Positions 25,012 to 34,864 of a stretch of 34,864 nucleotides of DNA are shown piece by piece. The DNA lies in NCBI GenBank assembly GCA_943332855.1, contig CALQRA010000022.1, positions 1-34,864 on the forward strand, written 5' to 3'. The notes below the pieces were generated by a model. The model was not told the origin of the DNA, made no database searches, and was given only the letters and a program-made list of their open reading frames with translations. The translations under genes and the position numbers were made by a program. This stretch comes from Candidatus Kuenenia stuttgartensis. Lineage in GTDB: Bacteria; Planctomycetota; Planctomycetia; Pirellulales; UBA1268. Positions within the stretch are counted from its first letter, which is position 1. Each line of letters begins with the position of its first letter.

Positions 25012-27093
25012 TTACGGGGCCGGCAACGCTCCGCCGGAGATGTGGAGCCCGTCGATCCGGATCTCAAGGGGGGGCGCTCCCCAGCTGTCGAAGCCGAGCC
25101 CGAGCGCCGACACCTCGGCGATCATCTCCCCCGACCGCACCCAGCCCTCCCCGCCGGCGACCGGCGCCTCGATCCGCAGCCAGCCCTCGCGCGACTCGGT
25201 CGTGGCCGGCGCGGCGAGAAGGTCCTTCTCCGGCCGCAGCGTCATCGATCGGCCCGCCCGGTCGGTGAGCGTGACGAGTGGATTCCCGTCCTGCCAGGCC
25301 GGGACATTCGGATTGCGGGCGGCGATCCATGCCACGACCCGCTCCCCGGCGCCGAGCGGGCGGGGTGCCCCGGGAAGATCATGGCGGAGCGTCACACGCC
25401 CGCCGCCGTACGGGTCGACCCGGGCACGGAGGGACCCCGTGCCAACGAGATGGACGTCGTGGTCGATGGCGAAGTGGACCGTCGAGGCGGGATCTGCAGC
25501 AGACCATCCCGACGGTGTGACGGTGTCGGGCGGCCACTCGGTGCCGATTTCGGGCGCGTCATCGACGACATACAGATCCCGCCAGGCGAGGTCCGACCGC
25601 CCCGCTGCGGTCACCGTCAGGGCGACGCGGTGGAAGCCCGGCACCGGGAACGAGGTCTCGAGGGTCGCGGCCCCGGGGAATGGCTGTTCATCGACCTGCC
25701 AGCGGAAGGAGAGGGGCGTGTCGGCCGCAGACCGGCTCGCCCCGGCATCGAATCGAGCGGTCTGGCCGGCCCGGAGGCTCGTCGGGCCGGCGAGGACCGC
25801 CTCGGGCACCGCGCTGCCGGTGCCCGCGATTGGGGCGTGGACCCGCAGACCATGGACGTCGCCGGCGTCATGGAGATCGGCGACGGTGTTGCCTGCGAAG
25901 CGATTGCTGGCCAGGTCGAGCATGTCGGCGTGGTGGAGATAGATCCCCCAGCGGTTCCCCTCGAGGACGTTCTCCTCGACGATCCAATGGAAGGCCTTCC
26001 AGGCCGGCCCCTCCTCGGCGAGATCGCCGATGGCGGCGATGCCGGCGCCGTGATTGTCGCGGCAGACGTTTCCCCGCAGGATCGTGTGGCTCGACGGCCC
26101 AAACATGAACACGATGCCGGCATGGGAGCCAGCGGGGAGATGGGGGGAATTGTGCGGCCCGTCGGGGCGGCCGTTGCCACAGGCTTCGTTCTCGAGAAGT
26201 TCGTTCTGGTCGGAGGCGCCGAGCCAGAAGCCGTAGCTGCCGCCGTTGGCCTTGTTGCGGATCCACCGGTTCCGCGGCGCCCAAGCCTCGATGCAGTTGT
26301 TGTTGGCGTGGGAGCAGTCGTTCCCCTCGAAGACGTTGCCGGTGCTCACCCAGCCGTTCAGAACGCGGATGAAGATGCCGTCCCCGCCATGGGTGCAGTC
26401 GTTGCCGGTGAAGCGGTTGTCGTTGGAGCCGCTCTCAATCAAGCAGCCGGTCGAATCACGGGCATGGACCTCGCCGGGATCGATGCGGATCCCGTGGGAG
26501 AGCCTGTTGGCAGACATCGTGTTGCGACACGAGTTCCACAGGGAGAGACAGGTGTTGGACGCATGGGAAAAGTCGTTGTCGATCAGTTCGTTGTCGTCCG
26601 AACCGAAGAGGACACAGCCGTCCCAGACTCGATTGGCCCGGTTGTTGGCGAGCCGGCTGCGGGTCACGCGCTCAAGGAGGATCCCGCCGCGCCGCCCGTT
26701 CTCCCCCCACCCGAAGCGCGGGTCGTGGAAATTGTCGGAGAAGTCGCACCCCTCTACCCGCCAGCCTTCGCCATCACTGACATGGAGCCCACGCTCGAAG
26801 CCGCGGGCGCGGAGGTCCTTCACCGTCACCCCCGACACCCCCTCGGCCCGCACCGCCGTGCCGGTGAACGTCTTCGGATCCCCCGTGTCCGCCCCGAGGA
26901 GGAGCGCCCCCCGGCCGTCGAGGGTGATGCCCGACGCCTTCACCACGATCGCGCCATAGATGGTGTCGGGATCGAGGACGGTGTCGGCGGAGATTTCGAG
27001 GATGGGCCGATCGGCGGCGGCGAGCGCCGGCAAGGGGCCGAGGAGCAGGAACGCCGCGGCGACAATCCCGGAAAGGCGTGTTACGGTCGGCAT
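25012..27093 (-). CDS. secreted right-handed parallel beta-helix (NosD/pectate-lyase-like) protein
   Basis: The 693-residue protein has a signal peptide (about residues 1-26, GIVAAAFLLLGPLPALAAAD). Residues about 35-420 are a run of beta-helix coils rich in Asn, Gly and Asp, such as ITLDGRGALLLG, NELIDNDFSHASNTCLSLWN, DNRFTGNDCTHGGDGIFIR and ENVLEGNRWGIYLHHADML, the pattern of pectate-lyase/NosD-type repeats. A PKD-like beta sandwich follows (LAGPTSLRAGQTARFDAGAS, about 430-515), then a C-terminal jelly-roll-like region (SGWSAADPASTVHFAIDHD to IRIDGLHISGG). A polysaccharide lyase or epimerase, or surface binding, is plausible, but no catalytic triad was assigned. It begins 17 bases after the cardiolipin-synthase-like gene, likely the same operon. 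Confidence 0.85.
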   Translation of the reverse strand: MPTVTRLSGIVAAAFLLLGPLPALAAADRPILEISADTVLDPDTIYGAIVVKASGITLDGRGALLLGADTGDPKTFTGTAVRAEGVSGVTVKDLRARGFERGLHVSDGEGWRVEGCDFSDNFHDPRFGWGENGRRGGILLERVTRSRLANNRANRVWDGCVLFGSDDNELIDNDFSHASNTCLSLWNSCRNTMSANRLSHGIRIDPGEVHARDSTGCLIESGSNDNRFTGNDCTHGGDGIFIRVLNGWVSTGNVFEGNDCSHANNNCIEAWAPRNRWIRNKANGGSYGFWLGASDQNELLENEACGNGRPDGPHNSPHLPAGSHAGIVFMFGPSSHTILRGNVCRDNHGAGIAAIGDLAEEGPAWKAFHWIVEENVLEGNRWGIYLHHADMLDLASNRFAGNTVADLHDAGDVHGLRVHAPIAGTGSAVPEAVLAGPTSLRAGQTARFDAGASRSAADTPLSFRWQVDEQPFPGAATLETSFPVPGFHRVALTVTAAGRSDLAWRDLYVVDDAPEIGTEWPPDTVTPSGWSAADPASTVHFAIDHDVHLVGTGSLRARVDPYGGGRVTLRHDLPGAPRPLGAGERVVAWIAARNPNVPAWQDGNPLVTLTDRAGRSMTLRPEKDLLAAPATTESREGWLRIEAPVAGGEGWVRSGEMIAEVSALGLGFDSWGAPPLEIRIDGLHISGGALPAP

Positions 27094-27110
27094 CCGCGGC
27101 CTCAAGGATT

Positions 27111-28601
27111 TCAGAGGTAGGGGGAGAAGAGCCGGGCGATGCCGTCGCGCAGTCGGACCGGCAGGCTCCGGCCGTCGACGTCTTCGAGGGTGACCCGCCG
27201 CGACTGCGCGACGATCTCGGCGACATGCCGGCCGAGCCGGGCACAGAGGTCGCGGTCGTAGGTCTCGACGTTGAACTCGAAGTTGAGCCGCAGGCTGCGC
27301 TCGTCCCAGTTGCCGCTGCCGAACATCGCCCAGGCGTCGTCGACGACGAACAGTTTGGTGTGGTTGAACGGCGGCGGCGAGAGCCAGACGTTGCACCCCC
27401 GCCCCAACACCTGCCAGAGCATCGCGGTCATCGCCCAGGCAACGGGGGGGAGATTGTTCTCGGCCGGGATGACGATGTCGACTTCGACGCCGCGCATCGC
27501 CGCGACGTCGAGGGCCTGACAGATGGCGTCGTCGGGGAGGAAATAGGGGCTCATGATCCGCACCGAGGTTTGGGCCGTCGCCAGCGCCGCCATGATCACG
27601 AGGCGGATCCGGCCGACATCCGGATCGTCGGGGCCGAAGCGGATCCCGCGCGCCAGTCCCGCACCGGCGGCGGTGGCCCGGGGGCGCCAGGGATCCTCGG
27701 CCCCGGCACCACCGGCGAGCGATTCGTCCGTGGCGAACTGCCAATCTTCGGCGAACACCTCGAGGAGCTGGGCTACGACCGGCCCGCGGAGCTGGAAATG
27801 CATGTCGCGGACCGGGTTCCGCGGGGCATGGGCGAGCCAGCAGCCGTCGCGGATGTTGAGCCCGCCGGTGAAGCCGACCTCGCCGTCGATGACGAGGAGC
27901 TTGCGGTGGTTGCGGAGATTCGCGTACGGGAAGAAGAAGGGAACACCGGAGGGGAGAAAGGTTGCCACCGGCACGCCGGCCTTCGCGAGGGCGGAGGTGA
28001 TCGGTGGGTGGGAGTAGGTCGAGCCGATCCCGTCGATGAGGACCCGGACGGCGACCCCGCGGCGCACGGCTGCGGCGAGGCCGTCGACGAACATCCGCCC
28101 GGTGCGGTCGTTGTCGAAGATGTAGGAGGCCAGGCCGATGCTGTGCCGAGCGCTTTCAATCGTCGCGAGCATGGCAGGGTAGGCGGCATCGCCGCCATCG
28201 AGCGGCTCGATGGCATTCCCTTCGGTGAGCGGTCGCTCAGTGACCCGTTCGACGAGCACAGCGAGCGACCGCAGCGGCGACTCCGGCGGCCCGATCGCCG
28301 CGGTGAGGCGTTCGTCGCTGGCCGTGGCGTCGTCGAGCTCGTGCTCGATCCGCACCGTCCCGGCCCGCAGCCGGCTGGCGCGCGACCGGATCCGGTTGAC
28401 GCCCAGGAGCGTGTAGGCGATCGCCCCGAACACCGGCGAAAACCAGATCAGCCCGACCCATCCGATCGTCGAGCGCGTGTCGCGCTTCGTGAGGATGGCG
28501 TGGGTCGAGAGGACGATGTCGATGACCAGGATCGCGGCGGTGAGGAGGTGGGGCCAGAGGTCGATCCACCAGATCAAGAGCTGTTCGAGGAGATGTTCCA
28601 T
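27111..28601 (-). CDS. cls: cardiolipin synthase-like phospholipase D protein
   Basis: The 496-residue membrane protein starts with two hydrophobic helices (about 8-32 and 45-66; the second contains IGWVGLIWFSPVFGAIAYTLLG), as in bacterial cardiolipin synthases. It has two HKD motifs: NHRKLLVIDGEVGFTGG (His232, Lys234, Asp239) and NHTKLFVVDDAWAMFGSGN (His414, Lys416, Asp421), the paired active-site halves of the phospholipase D superfamily. The expected reaction is condensation of two phosphatidylglycerol molecules to cardiolipin at the inner membrane; other phosphatidyl transfers cannot be excluded. It begins 24 bases after the upstream oxidoreductase stop, and the beta-helix gene follows by 17 bases. 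The start ATG agrees with the family N-terminus. Confidence 0.9.
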   Translation of the reverse strand: MEHLLEQLLIWWIDLWPHLLTAAILVIDIVLSTHAILTKRDTRSTIGWVGLIWFSPVFGAIAYTLLGVNRIRSRASRLRAGTVRIEHELDDATASDERLTAAIGPPESPLRSLAVLVERVTERPLTEGNAIEPLDGGDAAYPAMLATIESARHSIGLASYIFDNDRTGRMFVDGLAAAVRRGVAVRVLIDGIGSTYSHPPITSALAKAGVPVATFLPSGVPFFFPYANLRNHRKLLVIDGEVGFTGGLNIRDGCWLAHAPRNPVRDMHFQLRGPVVAQLLEVFAEDWQFATDESLAGGAGAEDPWRPRATAAGAGLARGIRFGPDDPDVGRIRLVIMAALATAQTSVRIMSPYFLPDDAICQALDVAAMRGVEVDIVIPAENNLPPVAWAMTAMLWQVLGRGCNVWLSPPPFNHTKLFVVDDAWAMFGSGNWDERSLRLNFEFNVETYDRDLCARLGRHVAEIVAQSRRVTLEDVDGRSLPVRLRDGIARLFSPYL

Positions 28602-28625
28602 GCGGGGGTCAGACGCGGAGGGATG

Positions 28626-30074
28626 TCAGGAATCGGGATCGGCCACGCGGCGGATCCCCTTCATCGCGGTGCCGTCTGGCTCGAGGGTCTTGTAGTACGT
28701 GTCGAGCGGGTAACACCCGCTGCGCAGCCCGCGGCGGGGCGCCGTCGTGCAGTCGCTGAAGGTCCGGCAGAGCTTCCGGGTGCGCATCGGGCGCCCGGCG
28801 AGGGTGTCGGCGGGGAGTTGCGGATAGGAGAGCACCATCCGCCCGAGCCCGACCCCGTCGATCCAGCCTTGGCGGACGACGGCCTGGGCCACTTGCGGGA
28901 GCCACTCCTGAAGATAGCTGTAGGCCGACCCGATCATGACCGCGGCGGGGACCGCCCCCTTCGCCTCCCGGGCGGCATCGATCTGTCGCCACACGCCGAC
29001 CAGCGGATCTTCAGGAGGCGCGTAGCCGTCGCTGGGGGGATATGCCGCCGGTCGGGAGACGTGCGGCGCGGCGTACGGGCAGCCCGCGGTGAGGTTGAAC
29101 GCCGCCACCCCCATCTCGTGGAGCCGCGCGAGGAGACGGATCGGCTCGTCGAGATCGATCTTCGTCGGATCGTTGCCGTCGACACCGAAGCCGCAGTCGT
29201 ACGGAGTGCCGGCGTCGCGCGGCCACGGCACCCCGCGGCCGTCGAGGGCTTGCCAGGGAATGGTGTCGAAGAGCGAGAGCCGAACGCCGACAAGGAGGTC
29301 CGGACAGGCCGCGCGGACCCGGCCGACGAGGTCGGTGAGGAGCCGCGTCCGGCCGTCGAAATCCCCCCCATACCGCCCCTCGCGGCGCCGCGCGGCGAGA
29401 AACTCGTGAACGAGGTAGCCATGGCAGGCCTTGAGGTCGACCATGTCGAAGCCGGCGGCGGCGGCGAGCCGGGCGGCCGCGACGTAGGCCTCGACGAGCG
29501 TCTCGACCTCGGCGTCGGAGAAAACGCAGCCCGGATCGGGCGGCGTGCCGTGGCGGGCGTCGAGGAGTGGATGGTGAAACGCGATCCGTGGCTGCCGCGC
29601 CCCGGCGGAGGGTTGGCAGAACCGGCCGGAGTGGGTGAGTTGGAGGGCGACGACGAGATCGTCATCGCTACCGTGGGCCTCGCGGTGGGCGGATCGAACG
29701 GTGTCGAGGAGCAAGCGGAGGCCGTCGCGCCCCAGGGCGGGGGCGACGAGTTGGCGCGGGTTGGCCCGCCCGGCGGCGACGACCGCCACCGCCTCCCCTC
29801 CCCACACGAGCTTTGCCCCGCTGATCCCGAAGTGGCGCCACCGTCGCAGGAGAGGTTCGGTGGGAAGCCCGTCAGGGGTGGCGTCCCAGCCCTCCATCGG
29901 GTGGATCGCCCAGCGGTTGCCGACCACCCGGCTGCCGATCGCCATCGGCCGTGCCAACGGAGAGCCCTCGGCGGCCGAGAGGATCGTCTCGTCGACCGGC
30001 AGTGGAGCGTCGAGCGACGCCCCATGGGCCTCGAACGCGGCGACGGATCGGAAGCGGGCGGGGCGCGGGAACAT
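28626..30074 (-). CDS. NADH:flavin oxidoreductase, old yellow enzyme family
   Basis: The 482-residue TIM-barrel flavoprotein has family motifs: [20 protein letters not shown] (FMN site), [33 protein letters not shown] (with the His/Gly active-site segment) and [18 protein letters not shown]. The C-terminal Cys-containing segment [16 protein letters not shown] does not match the 4Fe-4S motif of 2,4-dienoyl-CoA reductase types, and no second FAD/NADH domain follows, so it is the single-domain class with extra C-terminal sequence. It reduces activated double bonds; the physiological substrate is unknown. The ATG at 30074 has GGAGG about twelve bases upstream. It heads a minus-strand operon with the cardiolipin-synthase-like and beta-helix genes and diverges from gmd across a 209-base gap. 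Confidence 0.88.
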   Translation of the reverse strand: MFPRPARFRSVAAFEAHGASLDAPLPVDETILSAAEGSPLARPMAIGSRVVGNRWAIHPMEGWDATPDGLPTEPLLRRWRHFGISGAKLVWGGEAVAVVAAGRANPRQLVAPALGRDGLRLLLDTVRSAHREAHGSDDDLVVALQLTHSGRFCQPSAGARQPRIAFHHPLLDARHGTPPDPGCVFSDAEVETLVEAYVAAARLAAAAGFDMVDLKACHGYLVHEFLAARRREGRYGGDFDGRTRLLTDLVGRVRAACPDLLVGVRLSLFDTIPWQALDGRGVPWPRDAGTPYDCGFGVDGNDPTKIDLDEPIRLLARLHEMGVAAFNLTAGCPYAAPHVSRPAAYPPSDGYAPPEDPLVGVWRQIDAAREAKGAVPAAVMIGSAYSYLQEWLPQVAQAVVRQGWIDGVGLGRMVLSYPQLPADTLAGRPMRTRKLCRTFSDCTTAPRRGLRSGCYPLDTYYKTLEPDGTAMKGIRRVADPDS

Positions 30075-30202
30075 GGGAACGGAAACCTCCCTCGGGCGGA
30101 GAGGGAATCGATGGGTACCGATCCACGATACGCCCCCGGCACAGGAACTCCCAGCCCCGCCACGTCCTCGGCCGCCGGAGCCGGTGGCCGACTCCCGCCG
30201 GC

Positions 30203-30231
30203 TTGTTCGGAGTGGAGGGGGGTGGTAGTTT
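30203..30231 (+). promoter_or_regulatory. candidate promoter for gmd
   Basis: TTGTTC at 30203-30208 and TAGTTT at 30226-30231 have a 17-base spacer, about 53 bases before the gmd start, in the divergent gap. No clear partner promoter for the minus-strand operon was found. Confidence 0.3.
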
Positions 30232-30283
30232 CCGTCCTCTTGTCGTCGGCCTTGGCGACACCGAGCTCCCTGGGGATTTCCCG

Positions 30284-31306
<1,023 letters not shown>

Positions 31307-31316
31307 GGATGGCGGC

Positions 31317-32306
31317 ATGGCAGGCTCCGATCCGCCGGGCGTGACCGCCATCCCGACTCCCGGCACGCCCTCCTCGCGCCGCTCGATCCGGGGAATCTCG
31401 GCCGTGCTCCTCCCCGTCGACGACACCGGCGCCATCGACTGGGATGGGTTTGCCGCGCACGTCGACCGCACCGTGGCGGCCGGAATCGTGCCGGCGGTGA
31501 ACATGGACACCGGTCATGTCCACCGCCTCGACGGCGACGCGCGGCGGCGCGTTCTCAGGGTGGCCCGGGAGGTGATCGGCCCGGCCGTCCCGGGAGACCT
31601 CGTCGCCGGCGCCTGTGTCGTCGATGGCGTGGGTGACCCGTTCGACGAGCGTGGCTATCTGGCGGAGTGTGAGCCGATTCTCGCGGCGGGGGCGACCCCC
31701 GTCCTTTTCCCCTCCCACGGGCTCAACGCCGGCAGCGATGGGGAGACGGTGGTGCGGATCGGCACGCTCGCCCGCCGCCTTCCCGCGTTCATCGGCTTCG
31801 AGCTCTCGACGGCGTTCCATCCCGCCGGCCGGATCCTCTCGCTCACCGCGTACCGCGATCTTCTCCACATCCCCAACTGCGTCGGGGCGAAGCACTCGTC
31901 GTTGTCGCGGCGGCTGGAGTGGGAGCGGCTCGCCGTCCGCGATCGGGAGCGCCCCGCGTTCCAGGTCTACACCGGCAACGACCTCGCCATCGACATGGTC
32001 CGTTCGGGGAGCGATTGGCTTCTCGGCCTGTCGACGGCCGCCCCGGCAGCCTTCGCCAGGCGCGATGCCTGGCTGCTGGCCGGCGATCTCCGTGCCCACG
32101 AGCTCGACGACGCCCTCCAAGCCCTTGGCAGCTTCACCTTCCGGACGCCGGTGCCGGCCTACAAGCACTCGATGGCCCAAGTTCTCCGGCTGCGGGGCTG
32201 GATCGGCTGCGACGCCCCCTTCCCCGGCAGTCCGCGCCGCCCCGACAGCGATCGGGAGATCCTGGCGACGATCCTCGCGCGGATCGACGAGGCGGTCGGG
32301 GCGTGA
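31317..32306 (+). CDS. dihydrodipicolinate synthase (DapA)-superfamily aldolase/lyase
   Basis: The 329-residue TIM-barrel protein is of DapA/NanA type. Early strands are ISAVLLPVDDTGAIDWDGF and VPAVNMDTGHVHRLDG (replacing the usual GTTGE). The segment NCVGAKHSSLSR supplies the likely Schiff-base lysine, Lys192. FQVYTGNDLAIDMVRSGSDWLLGL matches the later barrel part. The canonical DapA YNxPxRT tyrosine motif is replaced by FELSTAFHPAG, so a true lysine-biosynthesis role is unlikely. It begins ten bases after gmd with GAGG upstream, suggesting co-expression and perhaps a role in sugar-acid or surface-sugar metabolism. The fold is confident; the substrate is unknown. Confidence 0.85.
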   Translation: MAGSDPPGVTAIPTPGTPSSRRSIRGISAVLLPVDDTGAIDWDGFAAHVDRTVAAGIVPAVNMDTGHVHRLDGDARRRVLRVAREVIGPAVPGDLVAGACVVDGVGDPFDERGYLAECEPILAAGATPVLFPSHGLNAGSDGETVVRIGTLARRLPAFIGFELSTAFHPAGRILSLTAYRDLLHIPNCVGAKHSSLSRRLEWERLAVRDRERPAFQVYTGNDLAIDMVRSGSDWLLGLSTAAPAAFARRDAWLLAGDLRAHELDDALQALGSFTFRTPVPAYKHSMAQVLRLRGWIGCDAPFPGSPRRPDSDREILATILARIDEAVGA

Positions 32307-32421
32307 GACGCCGATCGGTCGATCGGGGGCGGGCCTCCGTCGGGATCATTGCGCGATTCGGTCATCCGATTGCGCTTTCCGTACAGCCGAAGGTGACAAT
32401 CACGACAGGCGCGGTTCTTCT

Positions 32422-32450
32422 TTGGATTTCGCCGCGCCGGGCTGTAGAAA
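32422..32450 (+). promoter_or_regulatory. candidate promoter for the giant beta-strand-repeat gene
   Basis: TTGGAT at 32422-32427 and TAGAAA at 32445-32450 are separated by 17 bases. Transcription would begin about 30 bases before the start at 32486, where AGGA precedes ATG by eight bases. Pattern match only. Confidence 0.35.
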
Positions 32451-32485
32451 GCAACGTCAGGCGTTCGTTTCCCAGGAACTCTCCG

Positions 32486-34864
32486 ATGATGCTTCGATCC
32501 GTAGTGGATGCCCGTGAGCCTGGCGAGCAACCGACGACGAGAAGCTCGGCTCGACGCCCTGCCGACTGGGCTGGTCGCGGCTTGGTCGCGCTCCTCCTGG
32601 GGGCGCTCATCGCCCTGATCGCGTCGCCGGCGGCGGCGCAGACGACGACGCTCTCCGGCACGACGACGGGAACCGTTTCCGTCGATGCGTCGACTGGCAC
32701 GCCTTCGATCGTGGGAAACAGCGTCCTCACCGGAACGGCGACGTTTACCTACACCGGCGGTGCAGCAGCCATCGGCGCCGTCGGCACGATGACGAGCAAC
32801 CTCTCCGGCACCGGCGCTCTGTGGTTCAGCAGTCCCGCCACGCTTGTGATCTCCGGAACGAACACGTATTCGGGGGGAACGAGCGTCGTCAACGGTGGGT
32901 TGATCGAGGTCACGACGGGCGGGTCGATCAGCCACTCGTCGAGTGATCTTCGGGTCGGCGTCGATGGCGGCCCAGGCTCATTCACCCTCTCCGGTGGGAG
33001 CGTGGGGATCCGCGATGCCGCGATCGGATCGGGGCAGGATGTGACCAGTTCTTTGACGGTCAGTTCGGGGACGTGGGTCGGGAGTGGTGATTTGACGGTC
33101 GCGGCCGCCGGGGCCACCAGTGTTTTTCAATTGGATGCCGGGAGCGTCAGTTCGCTCTCTTCGACCATCGGCACAGGTGTGTCAAACATCGGCAACCGCG
33201 ACGTGAGCAACGGCAGTGCCCGCATCAACGGCGGCACGTGGACGACCACGAATGGCCTCGTCCTCGGCACGGCAGGAGGGACCGGCTCGCTCACCCTCTC
33301 CGGCGGTGCGGTCAACAGTGGCTCTGGGGTGATCGGCGTGGCGGTGGACAGCAACGGGACGGCCAACGTCACCGGGGGCACGTGGATCAACAGTGGGGAT
33401 CTCACCGTCGGCGGTACCGGCACGGGCGCGCTCACGGTGGGGGGCACCGGGACCGTCGTCGTCGGGGGCACGCTCTCCCGGGGGACCAACGGCACGATCA
33501 CCCTCTCCTCCGGCGGCACGCTCCAGATCGGCAACGGCGGCAATTCGGGCGTCCTCGGCAACGCTCTGACCACCCAGGGGACGCTCGTCTTCAACCGCAC
33601 CGGGACCTCGAGCCACGCCCACGTCATCGACGGCAGCGGTTCGGTCGTCAAGCAGGGCTCCGGCACGATCATCCTCACGGCCACGAACAGTTGGAGCGGC
33701 GGCACCTCGCTCAATGGCGGTGCCCTCGAGCTCGGGAATGCCGCTGCCCTCGGGTCGATCGGCACGATCTCGTTCGGCGGCGGCGCACTGCGGTTTTCTG
33801 CCGATAACAACGCTGATTATTCGAGTCGGTTCAGCGCGTCCGGCGGTCAGTCGTTCAAGCTCGACACGAATGGCCAGACGGTGACGCTCGGCAGCGTCAT
33901 CTCCGGTTCCGGTAGCACGCTCGAGAAGCTCGGAGGGGGCACGCTGATCCTCGCGGAGGACAACACCTACACAGGCGCGACGACCGTGACCGGCGGCACG
34001 CTCCAGATCGGCGCTGGCGGGGCCTCCGGCGCGATCGCCGGGAACCTCGTCAACAACGCCGCGGTGGTCTTCAACCGATCGAACGATCTCGACATTGGCG
34101 GTGCCATCTCTGGCTCCGGCACGCTCGAGCAAGGTGGGAGCGGCACGCTCACGCTCTCGGGCAACAACAGCTACACCGGGGCCACGACGCTTTCGTCCGG
34201 GGTGCTCTCACTCGGGAGCACCACCGCCCTCGGCGCGACGTCGTCAATCTCGTTCGCCGGCGGCACCCTCCAATTCACCGCCGCCAACCATGCCGATCCC
34301 TCGGCCGCCTTCAGCACGGCCAACGGCCAGGCCTACAAGCTCGACACCAACGGCCAGGTCGTTCTGCTCGGGGCGAATCTCACAAGCTTCGGCGGCTCAC
34401 TCGAGAAGCTCGGGGGTGGCACCCTTTCGCTGACGGGTTCAAACACGTTCGCCGGGGGAACGACGCTCACCTCAGGGACGCTCTCGCTCGGAAACGCGGG
34501 AGCCCTCGGCCCGGCCGACCCGACCGACCCGACCGCCGGACCGATCTCATTTGCCGGCGGCACCCTCCAGTACACCGTCAGCAACACGATCGACTACTCT
34601 GCCCGCTTCAGCACCGACCCCGGGCAGGCCATGAGCATCGACACCAACGGCCAATCGGTGACGTTCGCACGTGATCTCACGAGCAGCAACGCGACCCTCA
34701 CGAAGCTCGGCAGCGGCACGCTCGCGCTGACGGGCGACAATGAGCTGGGGGGTGGCGTCTCGCTCCAGGGGGGCGCGCTGCAATTGGGGGGCACCACAGC
34801 GATCGGGAGCACTGGCCCGATCGATTTTCACGGCGGCACACTCCAGTACACCGTTAGCAACACG
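32486..34864 (+). CDS. giant secreted protein with autotransporter-associated beta-strand repeats, 3' truncated
   Basis: The frame is open from ATG 32486 to the last base (793 codons), so the gene continues beyond the window. An extended N-terminal region precedes a hydrophobic signal (about 32-51, LVALLLGALIALIASPAAAQ). The rest is Gly/Thr/Ser-rich with many copies of the autotransporter-associated beta-strand repeat, for example LEKLGGGTLILAEDNTYTGA then TTVTGGTLQIG. From about base 33760 these sit inside a longer super-repeat beginning ISFAGGTLQF and running through DTNGQ to the next KLGGGTL, seen three times with a fourth copy cut by the edge. Such proteins form long surface beta-helices, often for adhesion. 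Whether an autotransporter barrel or a PEP-CTERM-type anchor follows cannot be seen. A second ATG at 32489 is equally usable. Confidence 0.88.
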   Translation, partial: MMLRSVVDAREPGEQPTTRSSARRPADWAGRGLVALLLGALIALIASPAAAQTTTLSGTTTGTVSVDASTGTPSIVGNSVLTGTATFTYTGGAAAIGAVGTMTSNLSGTGALWFSSPATLVISGTNTYSGGTSVVNGGLIEVTTGGSISHSSSDLRVGVDGGPGSFTLSGGSVGIRDAAIGSGQDVTSSLTVSSGTWVGSGDLTVAAAGATSVFQLDAGSVSSLSSTIGTGVSNIGNRDVSNGSARINGGTWTTTNGLVLGTAGGTGSLTLSGGAVNSGSGVIGVAVDSNGTANVTGGTWINSGDLTVGGTGTGALTVGGTGTVVVGGTLSRGTNGTITLSSGGTLQIGNGGNSGVLGNALTTQGTLVFNRTGTSSHAHVIDGSGSVVKQGSGTIILTATNSWSGGTSLNGGALELGNAAALGSIGTISFGGGALRFSADNNADYSSRFSASGGQSFKLDTNGQTVTLGSVISGSGSTLEKLGGGTLILAEDNTYTGATTVTGGTLQIGAGGASGAIAGNLVNNAAVVFNRSNDLDIGGAISGSGTLEQGGSGTLTLSGNNSYTGATTLSSGVLSLGSTTALGATSSISFAGGTLQFTAANHADPSAAFSTANGQAYKLDTNGQVVLLGANLTSFGGSLEKLGGGTLSLTGSNTFAGGTTLTSGTLSLGNAGALGPADPTDPTAGPISFAGGTLQYTVSNTIDYSARFSTDPGQAMSIDTNGQSVTFARDLTSSNATLTKLGSGTLALTGDNELGGGVSLQGGALQLGGTTAIGSTGPIDFHGGTLQYTVSNT

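Noticed and set aside
25042..27120. A plus-strand open frame of about 692 codons antisense to the beta-helix gene
   Set aside because: The minus-strand protein has a signal peptide and regular beta-helix coils; the antisense frame is a shadow.
33127..34831. Several minus-strand open frames antisense to the giant repeat gene
   Set aside because: The plus frame is open for 793 codons with a signal peptide and regular repeats; the minus frames are fragmented and Pro/Val-rich.

Overview
The window looks like chromosomal DNA of a planctomycete, probably Pirellulales-like; the order is inference. Base composition is strongly GC-rich and long antisense open frames accompany nearly every gene. The best taxonomic signals are the pairing of a PSD1-type protein (planctomycete cytochrome C, DUF1549, DUF1553) with a DUF1501 protein, two large secreted CehA/McbA-type PHP metallohydrolases, and a CRTAC1-type FG-GAP/ASPIC-UnbV protein behind a TPR protein resembling the tail of planctomycete multiheme cytochromes. 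No rRNA, tRNA, CRISPR array, insertion sequence or phage gene was recognised. No gap between genes exceeds about 210 bases.

Layout. (1) 1-5547, plus strand: the end of a TPR protein, a membrane-anchored FG-GAP/ASPIC-UnbV protein, a radical SAM protein and a flavin-dependent halogenase-like oxidoreductase; the last three overlap end to start. (2) 5645-7572, plus: a thermolysin-like HExxH protein without a signal peptide and a small basic Ala/Pro/Lys-rich protein. An 18-bp tandem repeat array at the end of the latter fills the convergent gap. (3) 7668-8996, minus: an asparagine-synthase-like protein lacking the N-terminal glutaminase cysteine, with a triplicated Shine-Dalgarno. (4) 9141-18643, plus: two PHP metallohydrolases, the PSD1 protein and the DUF1501 protein, tightly packed and all exported. 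(5) 18816-20835, plus: FkbM methyltransferase and Rieske oxygenase. (6) 20861-24914, minus: methionine salvage genes mtnB, mtnD and mtnC, then a FIST-domain protein and a lipoprotein. (7) 25012-30074, minus: old-yellow-enzyme-type oxidoreductase, cardiolipin synthase-like protein and a secreted parallel beta-helix protein. (8) 30284-32306, plus: gmd and a DapA-superfamily protein. (9) 32486 to the window end, plus: a giant secreted protein of autotransporter-type beta-strand repeats, cut by the window edge.

How they work together. The clearest pathway is methionine salvage: MtnB dehydrates methylthioribulose-1-phosphate, MtnC carries out enolisation and dephosphorylation, and MtnD oxidises the acireductone to the methionine keto acid. 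The MtnA isomerase is not in the window. The exported block at 9141-18643 is probably a surface or periplasmic degradation or redox module with an unknown substrate. The radical SAM and halogenase-like pair suggests modification of an unknown small molecule or cofactor. The gmd/DapA-like pair suggests surface sugar metabolism. No gene set here can be claimed with confidence as a wholly new defence or mobile system. The most unusual points are a shared accessory domain placed at opposite ends of the two neighbouring PHP proteins, the peptidase/basic-protein pair with its repeat array, and two unusual translation-initiation regions.
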